From an uncultured Lachnospiraceae bacterium (GTDB taxonomy: Bacteria; Bacillota; Clostridia; Lachnospirales; Lachnospiraceae), in NCBI GenBank assembly GCA_900544445.1, contig UQVK01000009.1:1-64000 (forward strand): a stretch of 64,000 nucleotides of DNA, in the 5' to 3' direction. Position numbers and translations under genes: made by a program. Shown here in pieces: positions 45,835 through 54,134 of the stretch. Position 1 is the stretch's first letter, and the number at the start of each line of letters is the position of its first letter. The notes beneath the pieces are model-generated. The model was not told the DNA's origin and did not search any database. It saw only the letters and a program-made list of their open reading frames with translations.

Positions 45835-47271
45835 ATGAAATTATCCACAAATCTTGAAGAAAATATCCATAAGGCACAAGAGCTTCTGCCACTTGGCAAA
45901 AGCTTTGACCTGGTGACAAGGCAGCTGTATCTGGGAGAAACAAAGGGTTTCTGGATTGGCGTAAACGGATTTTTGAAGGTAGAAATCCTTCAGCAGATTT
46001 TTTCTGATCTGCAGAATCCTCTCTATACACAGAATCTGAAAATAGAAGACATTCAGAAATACATGGATTCCAAAATCGGATATGTGCAGACCTCCCTGTC
46101 CGACGACTGGGACGACATCCTGCGCAGCCTCCTGAGCGGCCCGTCCCTGCTCATGCTGGACGGCTTCAGTCAGGCAATCCTTCTGGATGTGCGGACCTAT
46201 CCGGCGAGAAGCATTTCAGAGCCGGACGCGGAAAAGGTGACGAAGGGGGCCAGGGATGGTTTTGTGGAGACGCTTCTTTTCAATGCCAACCTGATCCGGC
46301 GGCGCATCCGCGACCCGAGACTCACCTTCGAGCTGACCTCTGTGGGAAGCGAAAGCAAAACGGATGTGGCAATCGCCTATCTGGATCATGCCGCCGACCC
46401 GGGACTGGTAAAGCAGCTGCGCGAGGTTCTCTCCTCCCTCCCCGTCACTGCCCTGACCATGGGTTCCAAAAGTCTGGAGGAGCTGCTGGTAAAGAAAAAA
46501 TGGTTCCATCTTCTGCCCAGCATTTTCCTGACGGAACGTCCGGACGTGGCCTGCAGCTTTCTGACAGAGGGGCACGTCGCAGTCATTGTGGACAACTCTC
46601 CCGCCGTGCTGATCCTGCCCTGCACCATTTTTCAGTTCACCCAGAGTCCGGAGGACTATTATAAAAGCACGGTGGTGGGCACCTACTTCCGGCTGGTGCG
46701 CTTTCTGTGCATCCCCATCAGCCTCATTCTCATGCCGCTGTTTTTGCTGCTGACCGCACATTTTCCACAGCTTTCTGAAAAATGGAACCTGCTGTCCACA
46801 CAGGATCTGCCCGGACCCACCATCATTTTCTATGTGTTCGCCGTGGAATTTCTTCTGGATCTGTTCCGCTATTCCGCGACGCTGCGCTCCAGCCAGTTTT
46901 CCGGCTCGCTGTCCATCATCGGAGGACTGATCATCGGGGATATTGCGGTGGAGCTGAACTGGGCCTCCACGGAAATCCTGTTCTATGCCGCAGTCACCAT
47001 GCTCGCTTCCCTGACGCTCTCCAGCCTGGAGTTCGGGGACGGCATCCGGCTGTACCGGATTTTCCTCATTATCGCCACCGCATTTTTCGGTTTCTGGGGA
47101 TTTGCAGGAGGCCTTGTCCTGGTACTGCTCTCCATCCTGACCACCCCGACCTTCGGCGGGAAAAGCTATTTCTGGCCTCTGTTCCCCTTCAACTGGGAGG
47201 CGCTGAAAACGCTGCTGTTCCGTTATCCCGTCTCCAAAGCTCAGCCGGACAAGGTCTGGAAAAGACGCTAA
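45835..47271 (+). CDS. Spore germination protein, GerA family (SpoVAF-like)
   Basis: A 478-residue membrane protein of the GerA/SpoVAF family. The N-terminal soluble part holds YPARSISEPDAEKVTKGARDGFVETLLFNANLIRRRIRDPRL, the family hallmark, then about five membrane helices (about residues 285-307, 325-345, 360-378, 382-400, 410-440) beginning near VVGTYFRLVRFLCIPISLILMP. GerA-family subunits form germinant receptor channels in the spore inner membrane; SpoVAF forms a related channel. There are no gerB or gerC-like genes beside it, which favours a SpoVAF-like role. It is one of three plus-strand genes, inserted between rplJL and rplKA. The ribosome site (GAGG, 11 bases upstream) is moderate. 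Confidence 0.85.
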   Translation: MKLSTNLEENIHKAQELLPLGKSFDLVTRQLYLGETKGFWIGVNGFLKVEILQQIFSDLQNPLYTQNLKIEDIQKYMDSKIGYVQTSLSDDWDDILRSLLSGPSLLMLDGFSQAILLDVRTYPARSISEPDAEKVTKGARDGFVETLLFNANLIRRRIRDPRLTFELTSVGSESKTDVAIAYLDHAADPGLVKQLREVLSSLPVTALTMGSKSLEELLVKKKWFHLLPSIFLTERPDVACSFLTEGHVAVIVDNSPAVLILPCTIFQFTQSPEDYYKSTVVGTYFRLVRFLCIPISLILMPLFLLLTAHFPQLSEKWNLLSTQDLPGPTIIFYVFAVEFLLDLFRYSATLRSSQFSGSLSIIGGLIIGDIAVELNWASTEILFYAAVTMLASLTLSSLEFGDGIRLYRIFLIIATAFFGFWGFAGGLVLVLLSILTTPTFGGKSYFWPLFPFNWEALKTLLFRYPVSKAQPDKVWKRR

Positions 47272-47298
47272 AAAGGGCGCCGCCAAAAGCGACGCCCC
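47270..47298. terminator. Terminator between GerA gene and rplA
   Basis: GGGGCGTCGC...GCGGCGCCC then TTTTT on the minus strand ends rplKA; the same hairpin may stop the convergent GerA transcript. Confidence 0.8.
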
Positions 47299-47322
47299 AT
47301 ATTTATGCTCATTTTCAGTGAA

Positions 47323-48015
47323 TCAGCCAAACTTCGCAGTGGAAACCTTAACGCCAGGACCCATCGTGGAAGCGAGGGTGATGCTCTTCAGGTACTGTCC
47401 CTTCAGTGCGGAGGGTCTTGCCTTTACGATGGCATCCATCAGCGCATTGAAGTTCTCCTGAAGCTTCTCTTCCGTGAAGGAAGCTTTTCCGATCGGAACG
47501 TGAACGATGTTGGACTTATCCAGTCTGTACTCGATCTTACCGGCTTTGATGTCGTTTACAGCCTTGGTCACGTCCATCGTAACCGTACCAGCCTTCGGGT
47601 TGGGCATCAGACCCTTAGGTCCAAGGATCTTACCCAGACGTCCCACAACGCCCATCATATCAGGGGTCGCAACAACTACATCGAAGTCAAGCCAGCCTTC
47701 GTTCTGGATTCTCGGGATGAGATCGTCTCCTCCAACATAATCCGCTCCGGCTGCTTCCGCCTCGTTCACCTTGTCTCCCTTTGCGAAAACCAGAACTCTT
47801 ACGGTCTTACCGGTTCCGTTGGGAAGAACTACGGCACCACGGATCTGCTGTTCCGCATGACGTCCGTCGCATCCGGTTCTGATGTGAACTTCAATCGTCT
47901 CATCAAACTTTGCAGTTGCGGTCTTCTTGGCCAGCGCGATTGCATCAGCGGGCTCATATGCCACACTGCGGTCTACCTGCTTCGCAGCCTCAGTATATTT
48001 CTTACCATGTTTCAT
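47323..48015 (-). CDS. rplA: 50S ribosomal protein L1
   Basis: L1 binds 23S rRNA at the mobile stalk near the E site. The 230-residue protein has [41 protein letters not shown], and the signature [21 protein letters not shown]. It follows rplK by 98 bases and is the last gene of the rpmG-secE-nusG-rplK-rplA run. Confidence 0.98.
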   Translation of the reverse strand: MKHGKKYTEAAKQVDRSVAYEPADAIALAKKTATAKFDETIEVHIRTGCDGRHAEQQIRGAVVLPNGTGKTVRVLVFAKGDKVNEAEAAGADYVGGDDLIPRIQNEGWLDFDVVVATPDMMGVVGRLGKILGPKGLMPNPKAGTVTMDVTKAVNDIKAGKIEYRLDKSNIVHVPIGKASFTEEKLQENFNALMDAIVKARPSALKGQYLKSITLASTMGPGVKVSTAKFG

Positions 48016-48113
48016 TATCCATTCCTCCGTTGGTGGTTAACGCAGCGCTCTCTGATTTTCGGCCATGGGCCGGAGTGCTGCTCCCAATTTTTTCAAACAA
48101 AACAGTCTGTTTC

Positions 48114-48539
48114 TCAGTCCTCAACAACAATGCCCATGCTTCTTGCCGTTCCGGCGATCATGCTCATTGCCGCTTCCACGCTTGCCGCATTCAGGTCAGG
48201 CATCTTCGTCTCGGCGATTTCTCTGATCTTATCCTTGGAAATCGTCGCAACCTTCGTCTTATTCGGCACGCCGGAACCGGACTTCAGATTGCAGGCCTTC
48301 TTCAGAAGAACAGCCGCAGGCGGAGTCTTGGTTACGAAGCTGAAGCTTCTGTCCGCGTACACGGTGATGACAACAGGGATGATCAGGTCGCCCTTATCCG
48401 CCGTTCTCGCGTTGAACTGCTTGGTGAATTCAACGATGTTTACACCATGCTGACCAAGCGCAGGACCAACCGGGGGAGCCGGGGTAGCCTTTCCCGCAGG
48501 GATCTGTAACTTGATGTATCCTGTAACTTTCTTTGCCAT
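48114..48539 (-). CDS. rplK: 50S ribosomal protein L11
   Basis: L11 forms the GTPase-associated centre with 23S rRNA. The frame from the ATG at 48539 reads [35 protein letters not shown], including the proline-rich thiostrepton-contact segment, and ends with AARSMGI-like [11 protein letters not shown]. 141 residues. The ribosome site AGGAGGT lies 7 bases upstream, so the longer MPDM start is not used. Confidence 0.98.
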   Translation of the reverse strand: MAKKVTGYIKLQIPAGKATPAPPVGPALGQHGVNIVEFTKQFNARTADKGDLIIPVVITVYADRSFSFVTKTPPAAVLLKKACNLKSGSGVPNKTKVATISKDKIREIAETKMPDLNAASVEAAMSMIAGTARSMGIVVED

Positions 48540-48668
48540 GTCAGGCACCTCCTAAATATAATGTGGTATGGCGCAGCCATCTTCTGCATACGGAATAAGC
48601 TCCGTATGGCCCGGCACATCCGGGACACTGCTTCCACTGCTCAACGGATCGCTCCGTCAAACGTCAAA

Positions 48669-49187
48669 CTACTGTGATTTACGAACCTCCGCGAAACTGA
48701 TCTCAACAGGGGTCTCCCTGCCGAACAGCTCCACATTGATCGTAGCGGTCTGCTTGCTGTAGTCAATCTTCTGGACCACGCCGACCGTATCCTTCCAGGC
48801 TCCGGCCACGACGACGATCATATCTCCTTCACCGAAATCGATGGAGACATTCTCCGTCTGAATGCCGAGCGGTTTCATCTCTGCTTCCGTAAGCGGCACC
48901 GGCTTACTTCCCGGGCCGACGAATCCGGTTACGCCGCGGGTATTTCTCACCACGTACCAGGTATCGTCGTTCATAACCATATTGATCAGCACATAACCAG
49001 GGAACAGCTTCTTCTGGACAACCCTTCTGGCTCCGTTCTTCATTTCCACCACATCCTGCAGCGGAACACGGACCTCAAGGATCTCATCTTCCAGGTGCCT
49101 GTTTTCAATTGTCTTCTCAATGTTGGCCTTTACCTTATTCTCATAACCGGAATAGGTATGGACAACATACCAGTTTGCCTCTGCCAT
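48669..49187 (-). CDS. nusG: Transcription antitermination factor NusG
   Basis: NusG tethers RNA polymerase and supports elongation or Rho action. The 172-residue protein has the N-terminal domain start WYVVHTYSGYENKVKANIEKTIE, the FPGYVLINMVMNDDTWYVVRNTRGVTGFVGPG region, and the C-terminal KOW domain (GDMIVVVAGAWKDTVGVVQKID). It lies between secE and rplK in the classic order. Confidence 0.98.
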   Translation of the reverse strand: MAEANWYVVHTYSGYENKVKANIEKTIENRHLEDEILEVRVPLQDVVEMKNGARRVVQKKLFPGYVLINMVMNDDTWYVVRNTRGVTGFVGPGSKPVPLTEAEMKPLGIQTENVSIDFGEGDMIVVVAGAWKDTVGVVQKIDYSKQTATINVELFGRETPVEISFAEVRKSQ

Positions 49188-49205
49188 ATGTCCACCCCGC
49201 CACTG

Positions 49206-49421
49206 TTATTTTACAAGGAAATCGATCGCATACTGAAGAACCAGATCAAGAACAGCAATGATGGCTCCCATGACGATGGAAATCGCAACAACAGCAACAG
49301 ACTGCTTCAGCAGAAGCTTTCTGTCCGGCCATGTGATCTTCTTAAATTCCGCCTTCACGCCATGGAAGAACTTTGGCTTTGCAGGCTTGGCCGCTTTTGC
49401 TTCCTTTGAAGAATCGCTCAT
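49206..49421 (-). CDS. secE: Preprotein translocase subunit SecE
   Basis: A 71-residue single-helix SecE: basic N-terminus (KAAKPAKPKFFHGVKAEFKKITWPDRKLLLKQS) with the conserved W-P before one membrane helix (about 43-65). It clamps SecY in the translocon. It starts 109 bases after rpmG and ends 18 bases before nusG. Confidence 0.96.
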   Translation of the reverse strand: MSDSSKEAKAAKPAKPKFFHGVKAEFKKITWPDRKLLLKQSVAVVAISIVMGAIIAVLDLVLQYAIDFLVK

Positions 49422-49530
49422 TCTTTCCTCACATTCTGCCGCGCAGGCAGCCTGAAACCGTCAGGAACATGCACGGCGACACACGCCCATGGGCAGCCGC
49501 AGCCTGTGCGGCTGTTTTTTCCACGGGATA

Positions 49531-49680
49531 TTACTTTGTTTCCTTGTGTACCGTGTGCTTCTTGCAGAATCTGCAGTATTTGCTGGTTTCCATTCTGTCC
49601 GGATGCGCCTTCTTGTCCTTCGTCGTATTGTAGTTGCGCTGCTTGCATTCCGTACATGCCAGTGTAATTCTTGTACGCAT
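49531..49680 (-). CDS. rpmG: 50S ribosomal protein L33
   Basis: A 49-residue frame from ATG 49680 reads [20 protein letters not shown], then [19 protein letters not shown]. The two Cys pairs (CTEC and CRFC) mark it as the zinc-binding form of L33. GGAGGTGG is 6 bases before the ATG. It opens the rpmG-secE-nusG run, the usual order in Firmicutes. Confidence 0.95.
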   Translation of the reverse strand: MRTRITLACTECKQRNYNTTKDKKAHPDRMETSKYCRFCKKHTVHKETK

Positions 49681-49755
49681 AATTATCCACCTCCGCCTGA
49701 GTGATTACCTGATTTTAAGCATAAAAAAAAGACCTAAATCTTATCTCGCCCTATG

Positions 49756-49784
49756 ACTATAGCACAGGATTGTGCGGGCGTCAA
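49756..49784 (-). promoter_or_regulatory. Promoter of rpmG-secE-nusG-rplKA
   Basis: Minus-strand TTGACG (49779-49784), 17 bases, TATAGT (49756-49761). The spacer contains GCACA-ATCC-TGTGC, a short palindrome of unknown meaning. Confidence 0.75.
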
Positions 49785-49789
49785 GGCCT

Positions 49790-50446
49790 TTATAAAAATA
49801 AAACCTCATCCATCCGCTTTGCACACAGGCAGAGGCTGTAACCGGCCGGAGCGGGAAGCTTACGCAGCTGCGCATGCGCGCCCTCTCCCTTCACAAAGGG
49901 AAGCAGGCCGTTCTCATCGGCGACCGCAAAGCTGTCGAAGCTTCTGTGCATTCCTTCCCCGGTGTACTTCACATAGCTTTCCTTCGCCGCCCATACCGCG
50001 AAAAAGTCGCCGCCGTTTTCAAGCCACAGGCGTTCGTAAGGATGAAAAAAGCGGTCGGAAATCCGCTGCATCCGAAGGCGAAGCCGCTCCCCTTCCGCTT
50101 CCTGTGGCAGAGCGCCTTTTCCAAAGCCATGTGCCTGGATATCCAGCCCTATGGGCGATGTGGAAAACGCGCAGCACCAGCAGGAGCCGCTGTGGCTGAT
50201 GGAAAAATGGAGATCCGGGCACTCCACGAAACGAGGCTTTCCATAGGGGCCTTCCTCAAGCTGCCAGCGTTCCGCTTCCGCCGCGTTTTCCCCGCAGATC
50301 CGGCCGCACCGGACCAGGTACAAGGAAGCGGCTTCTCGCAGAAGGGTATGAGAAAGCCTTTTCCTTTCGGCGGCCGTCTCCCCGCCCCTTCCCTCCGGCA
50401 GAAAATTTTCCTTCAGATATATATAGATGTTTTCTTTTTCTGCCAT
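49790..50446 (-). CDS. 4'-phosphopantetheinyl transferase (Sfp-type)
   Basis: Transfers the phosphopantetheine arm from CoA to a carrier-protein Ser. The 218-residue protein has GPYGKPRFVECPDLHFSISHSG, GLDIQ (magnesium-binding Asp) and FAVWAAKESYVKYTGEG, the two family signatures. The two-domain size is that of Sfp-type enzymes, which act on NRPS/PKS or broad carriers, not the short AcpS type. No carrier gene is next to it. The ATG at 50446 has only a weak ribosome site; a promoter at 50498-50527 rules out the longer frame. Confidence 0.85.
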   Translation of the reverse strand: MAEKENIYIYLKENFLPEGRGGETAAERKRLSHTLLREAASLYLVRCGRICGENAAEAERWQLEEGPYGKPRFVECPDLHFSISHSGSCWCCAFSTSPIGLDIQAHGFGKGALPQEAEGERLRLRMQRISDRFFHPYERLWLENGGDFFAVWAAKESYVKYTGEGMHRSFDSFAVADENGLLPFVKGEGAHAQLRKLPAPAGYSLCLCAKRMDEVLFL

Positions 50447-50497
50447 AGGCCTGCAGTCTCCGTCCTTCTTACAGGAAGTTTTTCCGTTTTCGGAATT

Positions 50498-50527
50498 ATC
50501 ATACATCAGAAACGGCAGGCACGTCAA
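50498..50527 (-). promoter_or_regulatory. Promoter of the phosphopantetheinyl transferase gene
   Basis: Minus-strand TTGACG (50522-50527), 18 bases, TATGAT (50498-50503). The -35 lies in the loop and 3' arm of the hairpin at 50513-50540. Confidence 0.5.
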
Positions 50528-50540
50528 TCCGTGCCTGCCG
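50513..50540 (-). terminator. Terminator-like hairpin after the carboxyltransferase gene
   Basis: CGGCAGGCACG and CGTGCCTGCCG pair around a 6-base loop (11-base stem), followed by TTTCTG. It lies 16 bases after the carboxyltransferase stop. Confidence 0.65.
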
Positions 50541-50556
50541 CGTTGTGAGTGAACTG

Positions 50557-52245
50557 TTACAGCGGAATATTTCCGTGCTTTTTCTTCGGGTTCGCCGCTT
50601 CCTTTCCGGCGAAGGCTTTCAGGGCAGAGAGCAGCCTCTCTCTGGTCTCCTCCGGATGGATGACTTCGTCCACGAAGCCGCGGGAAGCCGCGACGTAAGG
50701 ATTGAGGAAACGTTCCTCATATTCCCGGATACATTCAGCGCGCATGGCTTCCGGATCGGCGGCCGCCTTGATTTTTCTGCGGAACGCGATGTTCACGGCC
50801 CCCTCCGCTCCCATCACGGCGATTTCCGCAATGGGCCACGCATATACATAGTCCGCGCCCATTTCCTTGGAGTTCATGGCGATATAGGCGCCGCCGTAGG
50901 CTTTACGCATGATGACGGAAATCTTCGGCACAGTCGCCTCGGAATAGGCGTAAAGCATCTTTGCTCCGTGGCGGATGATGCCGTTATGCTCCTGCGCGGT
51001 ACCGGGCAGGAAGGCGGGCACATCCACCAGGGTGATCAGGGGAATGTTGAAACAGTCGCAGAAGCGGATGAAGCGGGCTGCTTTGTCAGAAGCATGGTAG
51101 TCCAGGGAACCGCCCATCACCATCGGCTGATTTGCAACGATGCCCACGGTATTTCCTTCCATGCGGGCGAAGCCCACCACCACGTTCTTCGCGAACTGTT
51201 CCTGCACCTCAAAAAAGCTGTCCCAGTCCACAACGCAGTCGATGACCTTTTTCACATCATAAGCATGTCTGGAATTATCCGGCACGATCTCCGTAAGGAG
51301 CGCACAGGGATTCAGCTTCCTGCGGTTCGCTCCGTCACGGGTAAGGCCTTCTCTGGAAGCCATCTCCTTCACTTCTTTTTCCTTTTTTCCGTGCAGCTTT
51401 CTTCCCAGACCGCCCATATGCTCCAGCATGCGGTTAAAGCTCCTGGAAAGGGCCTTCTTCTCCGCCTTCACAATGACGGGGGCCTTCTGGTCATAGCTGG
51501 AAGGAAGATAGTTCAGCAGCTTACGCACGCCCATCAGGCATTCCTGTTCGCTGTCATAGGTGAAATGGGATACGCCGCTCTTCGTGGCATGCACCATGGC
51601 GCCGCCCAGCTCCTCCACCGTAGTTTCCTCATTGATGACCGTCTTCACCACGTTCGGTCCGGTGATGAACATTTTCGAGGTGTCCTTCACCATGAAAATA
51701 AAATCGCAGATGGCGGGTGCATAGCAGGCTCCGCCGGAGCAGGGGCCAAGGATCACCGCGATCTGGGGAATCACGCCGCTGGCCTTCGTATGGCGCAGAA
51801 ACATTCCCGCATAGCCGCTCAAGGAGTCGATTCCCTCCTCGATTCTCGCTCCGCCGCTGTCGTTGATGCAGACAAACGGCGCTTTCATCTCCAGCGCCAT
51901 ATCCTGAATTCTGCGGATTTTCATGGAATGGCTTTCTCCGAGCGTTCCTCCGATCACGGTGAAATCCTCGCTGGCCGCATAGACCAGACGTCCTTCCACA
52001 TATCCATATCCCGTTACAACGCCGTCGCCGGGCACTCTTCTCTTATCCAGGTCAAAGTCGTCGATCCTGGATTCCACAAAGGCATCCGTCTCCACAAAGG
52101 TACCCTTATCGAACAGCAGCTCCAGACGTTCCCTCGCCGTCAGCTTTCCGCCGTCGTGCTGCTTCTGTATCTTTGCCTCCCCGCCGCCGAGGAACGCCTT
52201 TTTCCGTCTTTCCTCCAGATCCTGATTCGCCTGTTCCCAGTTCAT
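50557..52245 (-). CDS. Acyl-CoA carboxylase / decarboxylase carboxyltransferase subunit
   Basis: A 562-residue biotin-dependent carboxyltransferase of the PccB/MmdA family. N-terminal half: RERLELLFDKGTFVE, ASEDFTVIGGTLGESHSMKI, INDSGGARIEEGIDSLSGYAGMF, GPCSGGACYAPAICDF. C-terminal half: VDVPAFLPGTAQEHNGIIRHGAKMLYAYSEATVPKISVIMRKAYGGAYIAMNSKEMGADYVYAWP. It transfers CO2 between biotin and an acyl-CoA (propionyl/methylmalonyl-type). The link between halves (about residues 250-318) is some 40 residues longer than usual and very basic. No biotin carrier or membrane partner lies nearby, so its complex is unknown. AAGGAGG before the ATG at 52245 is strong. Confidence 0.9.
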   Translation of the reverse strand: MNWEQANQDLEERRKKAFLGGGEAKIQKQHDGGKLTARERLELLFDKGTFVETDAFVESRIDDFDLDKRRVPGDGVVTGYGYVEGRLVYAASEDFTVIGGTLGESHSMKIRRIQDMALEMKAPFVCINDSGGARIEEGIDSLSGYAGMFLRHTKASGVIPQIAVILGPCSGGACYAPAICDFIFMVKDTSKMFITGPNVVKTVINEETTVEELGGAMVHATKSGVSHFTYDSEQECLMGVRKLLNYLPSSYDQKAPVIVKAEKKALSRSFNRMLEHMGGLGRKLHGKKEKEVKEMASREGLTRDGANRRKLNPCALLTEIVPDNSRHAYDVKKVIDCVVDWDSFFEVQEQFAKNVVVGFARMEGNTVGIVANQPMVMGGSLDYHASDKAARFIRFCDCFNIPLITLVDVPAFLPGTAQEHNGIIRHGAKMLYAYSEATVPKISVIMRKAYGGAYIAMNSKEMGADYVYAWPIAEIAVMGAEGAVNIAFRRKIKAAADPEAMRAECIREYEERFLNPYVAASRGFVDEVIHPEETRERLLSALKAFAGKEAANPKKKHGNIPL

Positions 52246-52257
52246 TTTTTCCTCCTT

Positions 52258-52337
52258 GCCGAAGCGTTTTACGCTGAGGCCGCGCGCCGAACCTCCAGTT
52301 CGGCGTCAGCAGGATTTGCGACGCTTCGGCGCAAATC
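52258..52337 (-). promoter_or_regulatory. Leader with mutually exclusive hairpins before the carboxyltransferase gene
   Basis: Helix A: GATTTGCG/CGCAAATC (52313-52337). Helix B: GCCGAAGCGT (the loop and arm of A, 52321-52330) with ACGCTTCGGC (52258-52267), ending right next to the AAGGAGG site (52251-52257). Helix C: CGCCGAAC/GTTCGGCG (52285-52305). A and B cannot form together. This looks like a translational or transcriptional switch; its signal is unknown. Confidence 0.55.
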
Positions 52338-52347
52338 TTTCCTCCAT
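52306..52347 (-). CDS. Leader ORF (13-14 codons) before the carboxyltransferase gene
   Basis: Starting at the double ATG 52350/52347 and ending at TGA 52306-52308 it encodes MMEERFAPKRRKSC. An AGGA lies upstream. It covers helix A and the 5' strand of helix B, so ribosomes on it would favour other folds. Whether it is translated is unknown. Confidence 0.4.
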   Translation of the reverse strand: MEERFAPKRRKSC

Positions 52348-52467
52348 CATTTCCTGTGCCGGCGGCTGCGGGCCCTGTTTTCCTGCCGTCGACGTATGCT
52401 TCTTTTTATCTTGAAGCACTGATTACTTGATTTTTTAATTATTTGAATTTCAAATCTTTTCTGCATT

Positions 52468-52495
52468 ATTATAGCACGAAAAGAAAAAAGTGCAA
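52468..52495 (-). promoter_or_regulatory. Promoter of the carboxyltransferase gene
   Basis: Minus-strand TTGCAC (52490-52495), 16 bases, TATAAT (52468-52473) with TGC just before it (extended -10). The leader is about 215 bases. Confidence 0.7.
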
Positions 52496-52580
52496 TCCCC
52501 TTTTTCCTTTCGTGCCATCTTTCTGTGTCCTGCTCCGTTTTCAGGGACAAAACAGGCCGCCCGGCAGTTACGGACCGCCG

Positions 52581-53699
52581 TCAGGCCAGCTCCTGCTCTG
52601 CCATATCCAGCGCCGCGCGCAGAACCTTGTCCATATCATAGTAACGGTAGCCGCCAAGCCGTCCGCCAAAAAGAACGTTCTTTTCTTTCTCTGCCAGCGC
52701 ACGGTATTTTTCATACAGCGCCATGTTCTTCTCATCGTTCACCGGATAATAGGGCTCGTCTCCAGGCGTCCATTTTGCCGGATACTCTCTGGTGATCACG
52801 GTGCCGGGCTGCGTGCCGAACTCAAAATGCTTGTGTTCAATGATACGGGTCCAGGGAATCTCTCTTTCGGTGTAATTCACCACCGCATTCCCCTGATAGT
52901 TGTCCTCATCCGGAAGCTCCTCCGTCTCAAAACGCAGAGAACGGTATTCCAGAGCCCCGAGCTGAAAACCAAAATATTCGTCGATCATGCCGGTATAGAG
53001 CAGCTTATCCCAGGTATCCGGCCTGTCCGCGGAAGCATTTTCTTCCAGGAACTGCCGGTAGGAAATGCCGGTGCGTACCGTACAGCCCTCCAGCATTTTT
53101 TCAACAATCTGTGTATAGCCGCCGATCGGAATCCCCTGGTAAGGGTCATTGAAATAGTTGTTGTCATAACGAAACCGGAGCGGCACTCTTCTGATAATAA
53201 AGGCCGGAAGCTCTCTGCAGTCTCTCCCCCACTGCTTTTCCGTATACCCCTTGATCAGTTTCTCATATACGTCCCGTCCTGCCAGTGACAGCGCCTGCTC
53301 CTCCAGATTCTCAGGTTCTCCGATATGCAGCTCGGCGATCTGGTCCGCGATGATCTTCTTCGCCTCAGCCGGCCTCTTTATCCCCCACATCCGGCTGAAG
53401 GTGTTCATATTGAAGGGGAGGTTATACAGTTCGTCCTTATAGACGGCCACCGGAGAATTGATATAGTGGTTAAATTCTGCAAATCCCCTCACATAGTCCC
53501 AGATCTGTCTGTCCGAGGTGTGAAAAATATGGGCACCATACCTGTGCACCTGAATGCCCATACTCTCCTGCGTGTAGATATTTCCGGCAATATGGTCTCT
53601 TTTGTCAATCAGCAGGCAGCTCTTCCCGGCCTTTCGCATCTCATGCGCAAAGCACGCTCCAAACAGCCCCGTTCCCACAATCAGATAATCATAATGCAT
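52581..53699 (-). CDS. glf: UDP-galactopyranose mutase
   Basis: Converts UDP-galactopyranose to UDP-galactofuranose, the precursor of galactofuranose in surface glycans. The 372-residue flavoprotein opens with the FAD motif YLIVGTGLFGACFAHEMRKAGKSCLLIDKRDHIAGN and has RYGAHIFHTSD, NTFSRMWG, LIKGYTEKQWGRDCRELP, and the C-terminal FGGRLGGYRYYDMDKVL. AAGGAGAG precedes the ATG. It is the second gene after the XRE regulator (19-base gap). No galactofuranosyltransferase lies in the window. Confidence 0.96.
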   Translation of the reverse strand: MHYDYLIVGTGLFGACFAHEMRKAGKSCLLIDKRDHIAGNIYTQESMGIQVHRYGAHIFHTSDRQIWDYVRGFAEFNHYINSPVAVYKDELYNLPFNMNTFSRMWGIKRPAEAKKIIADQIAELHIGEPENLEEQALSLAGRDVYEKLIKGYTEKQWGRDCRELPAFIIRRVPLRFRYDNNYFNDPYQGIPIGGYTQIVEKMLEGCTVRTGISYRQFLEENASADRPDTWDKLLYTGMIDEYFGFQLGALEYRSLRFETEELPDEDNYQGNAVVNYTEREIPWTRIIEHKHFEFGTQPGTVITREYPAKWTPGDEPYYPVNDEKNMALYEKYRALAEKEKNVLFGGRLGGYRYYDMDKVLRAALDMAEQELA

Positions 53700-53718
53700 G
53701 AAAATCTCTCCTTAATCG

Positions 53719-54054
53719 TTATTTTGCCTTATATTTCTTAATCTGTACAAAGTCATCCATCAGGCCCAGGATCTTGTCCCTTCCTTCCTGATTCAGCTTC
53801 ACGTAATACTGCATGACTCTGTTTTCCAGAAGCTGCTCGCTGATGGTGGTATCCCTTTCCAGAGAGCTGAAATCTACCGGATTCAGGTTCAACTTGTTGC
53901 ACATTTTAATTACCGTGCCATAAGCCATTCCGTCAATTCCGCGTTCCAATGCTGTCACCAGAGTGCTGTAAGGAATCTGCATCTCAAGCGCAAACTGCCT
54001 TACGCTTCTGTACTGGCTTAAAATTTCTTTCTTCAAGATCTGTGCTTTGGTCAT
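53719..54054 (-). CDS. XRE-type helix-turn-helix protein
   Basis: A 111-residue DNA-binding protein: the HTH lies at about residues 13-62 (SVRQFALEMQIPYSTLVTALERGIDGMAYGTVIKMCNKLNLNP), a Cro/CI-like fold; the C-terminal half (QLLENRVMQYYVKLNQEGRDKILGLMDDFVQI) is helical and may dimerise. GGAGGG precedes the ATG. It shares an operon with glf and has AT-rich palindromes upstream (54272-54311) that could be operator sites. The target is unknown; a phage-like or housekeeping role cannot be separated. Confidence 0.82.
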   Translation of the reverse strand: MTKAQILKKEILSQYRSVRQFALEMQIPYSTLVTALERGIDGMAYGTVIKMCNKLNLNPVDFSSLERDTTISEQLLENRVMQYYVKLNQEGRDKILGLMDDFVQIKKYKAK

Positions 54055-54104
54055 TCTAAAATCCCTCCATTACCTTGCGACCCTTATAGATTTCGTATTT
54101 GTTT

Positions 54105-54134
54105 ATTGTACACTACTTCCCTTTCATTTTGCAA
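54105..54134 (-). promoter_or_regulatory. Promoter of XRE-glf
   Basis: Minus-strand TTGCAA (54129-54134), 18 bases, TACAAT (54105-54110), about 50 bases before the ATG. Confidence 0.55.

Noticed and set aside
46216-47286. Long open frame (356 codons) opposite the GerA-type gene
   Set aside because: It is antisense to a well-supported gene, has odd composition (Gln/Gly/His rich) and no family motif; a shadow of the real frame.
49421-49530. Possible tRNA between rpmG and secE
   Set aside because: Some genomes have tRNA-Trp here, but no cloverleaf or T-loop motif is visible.
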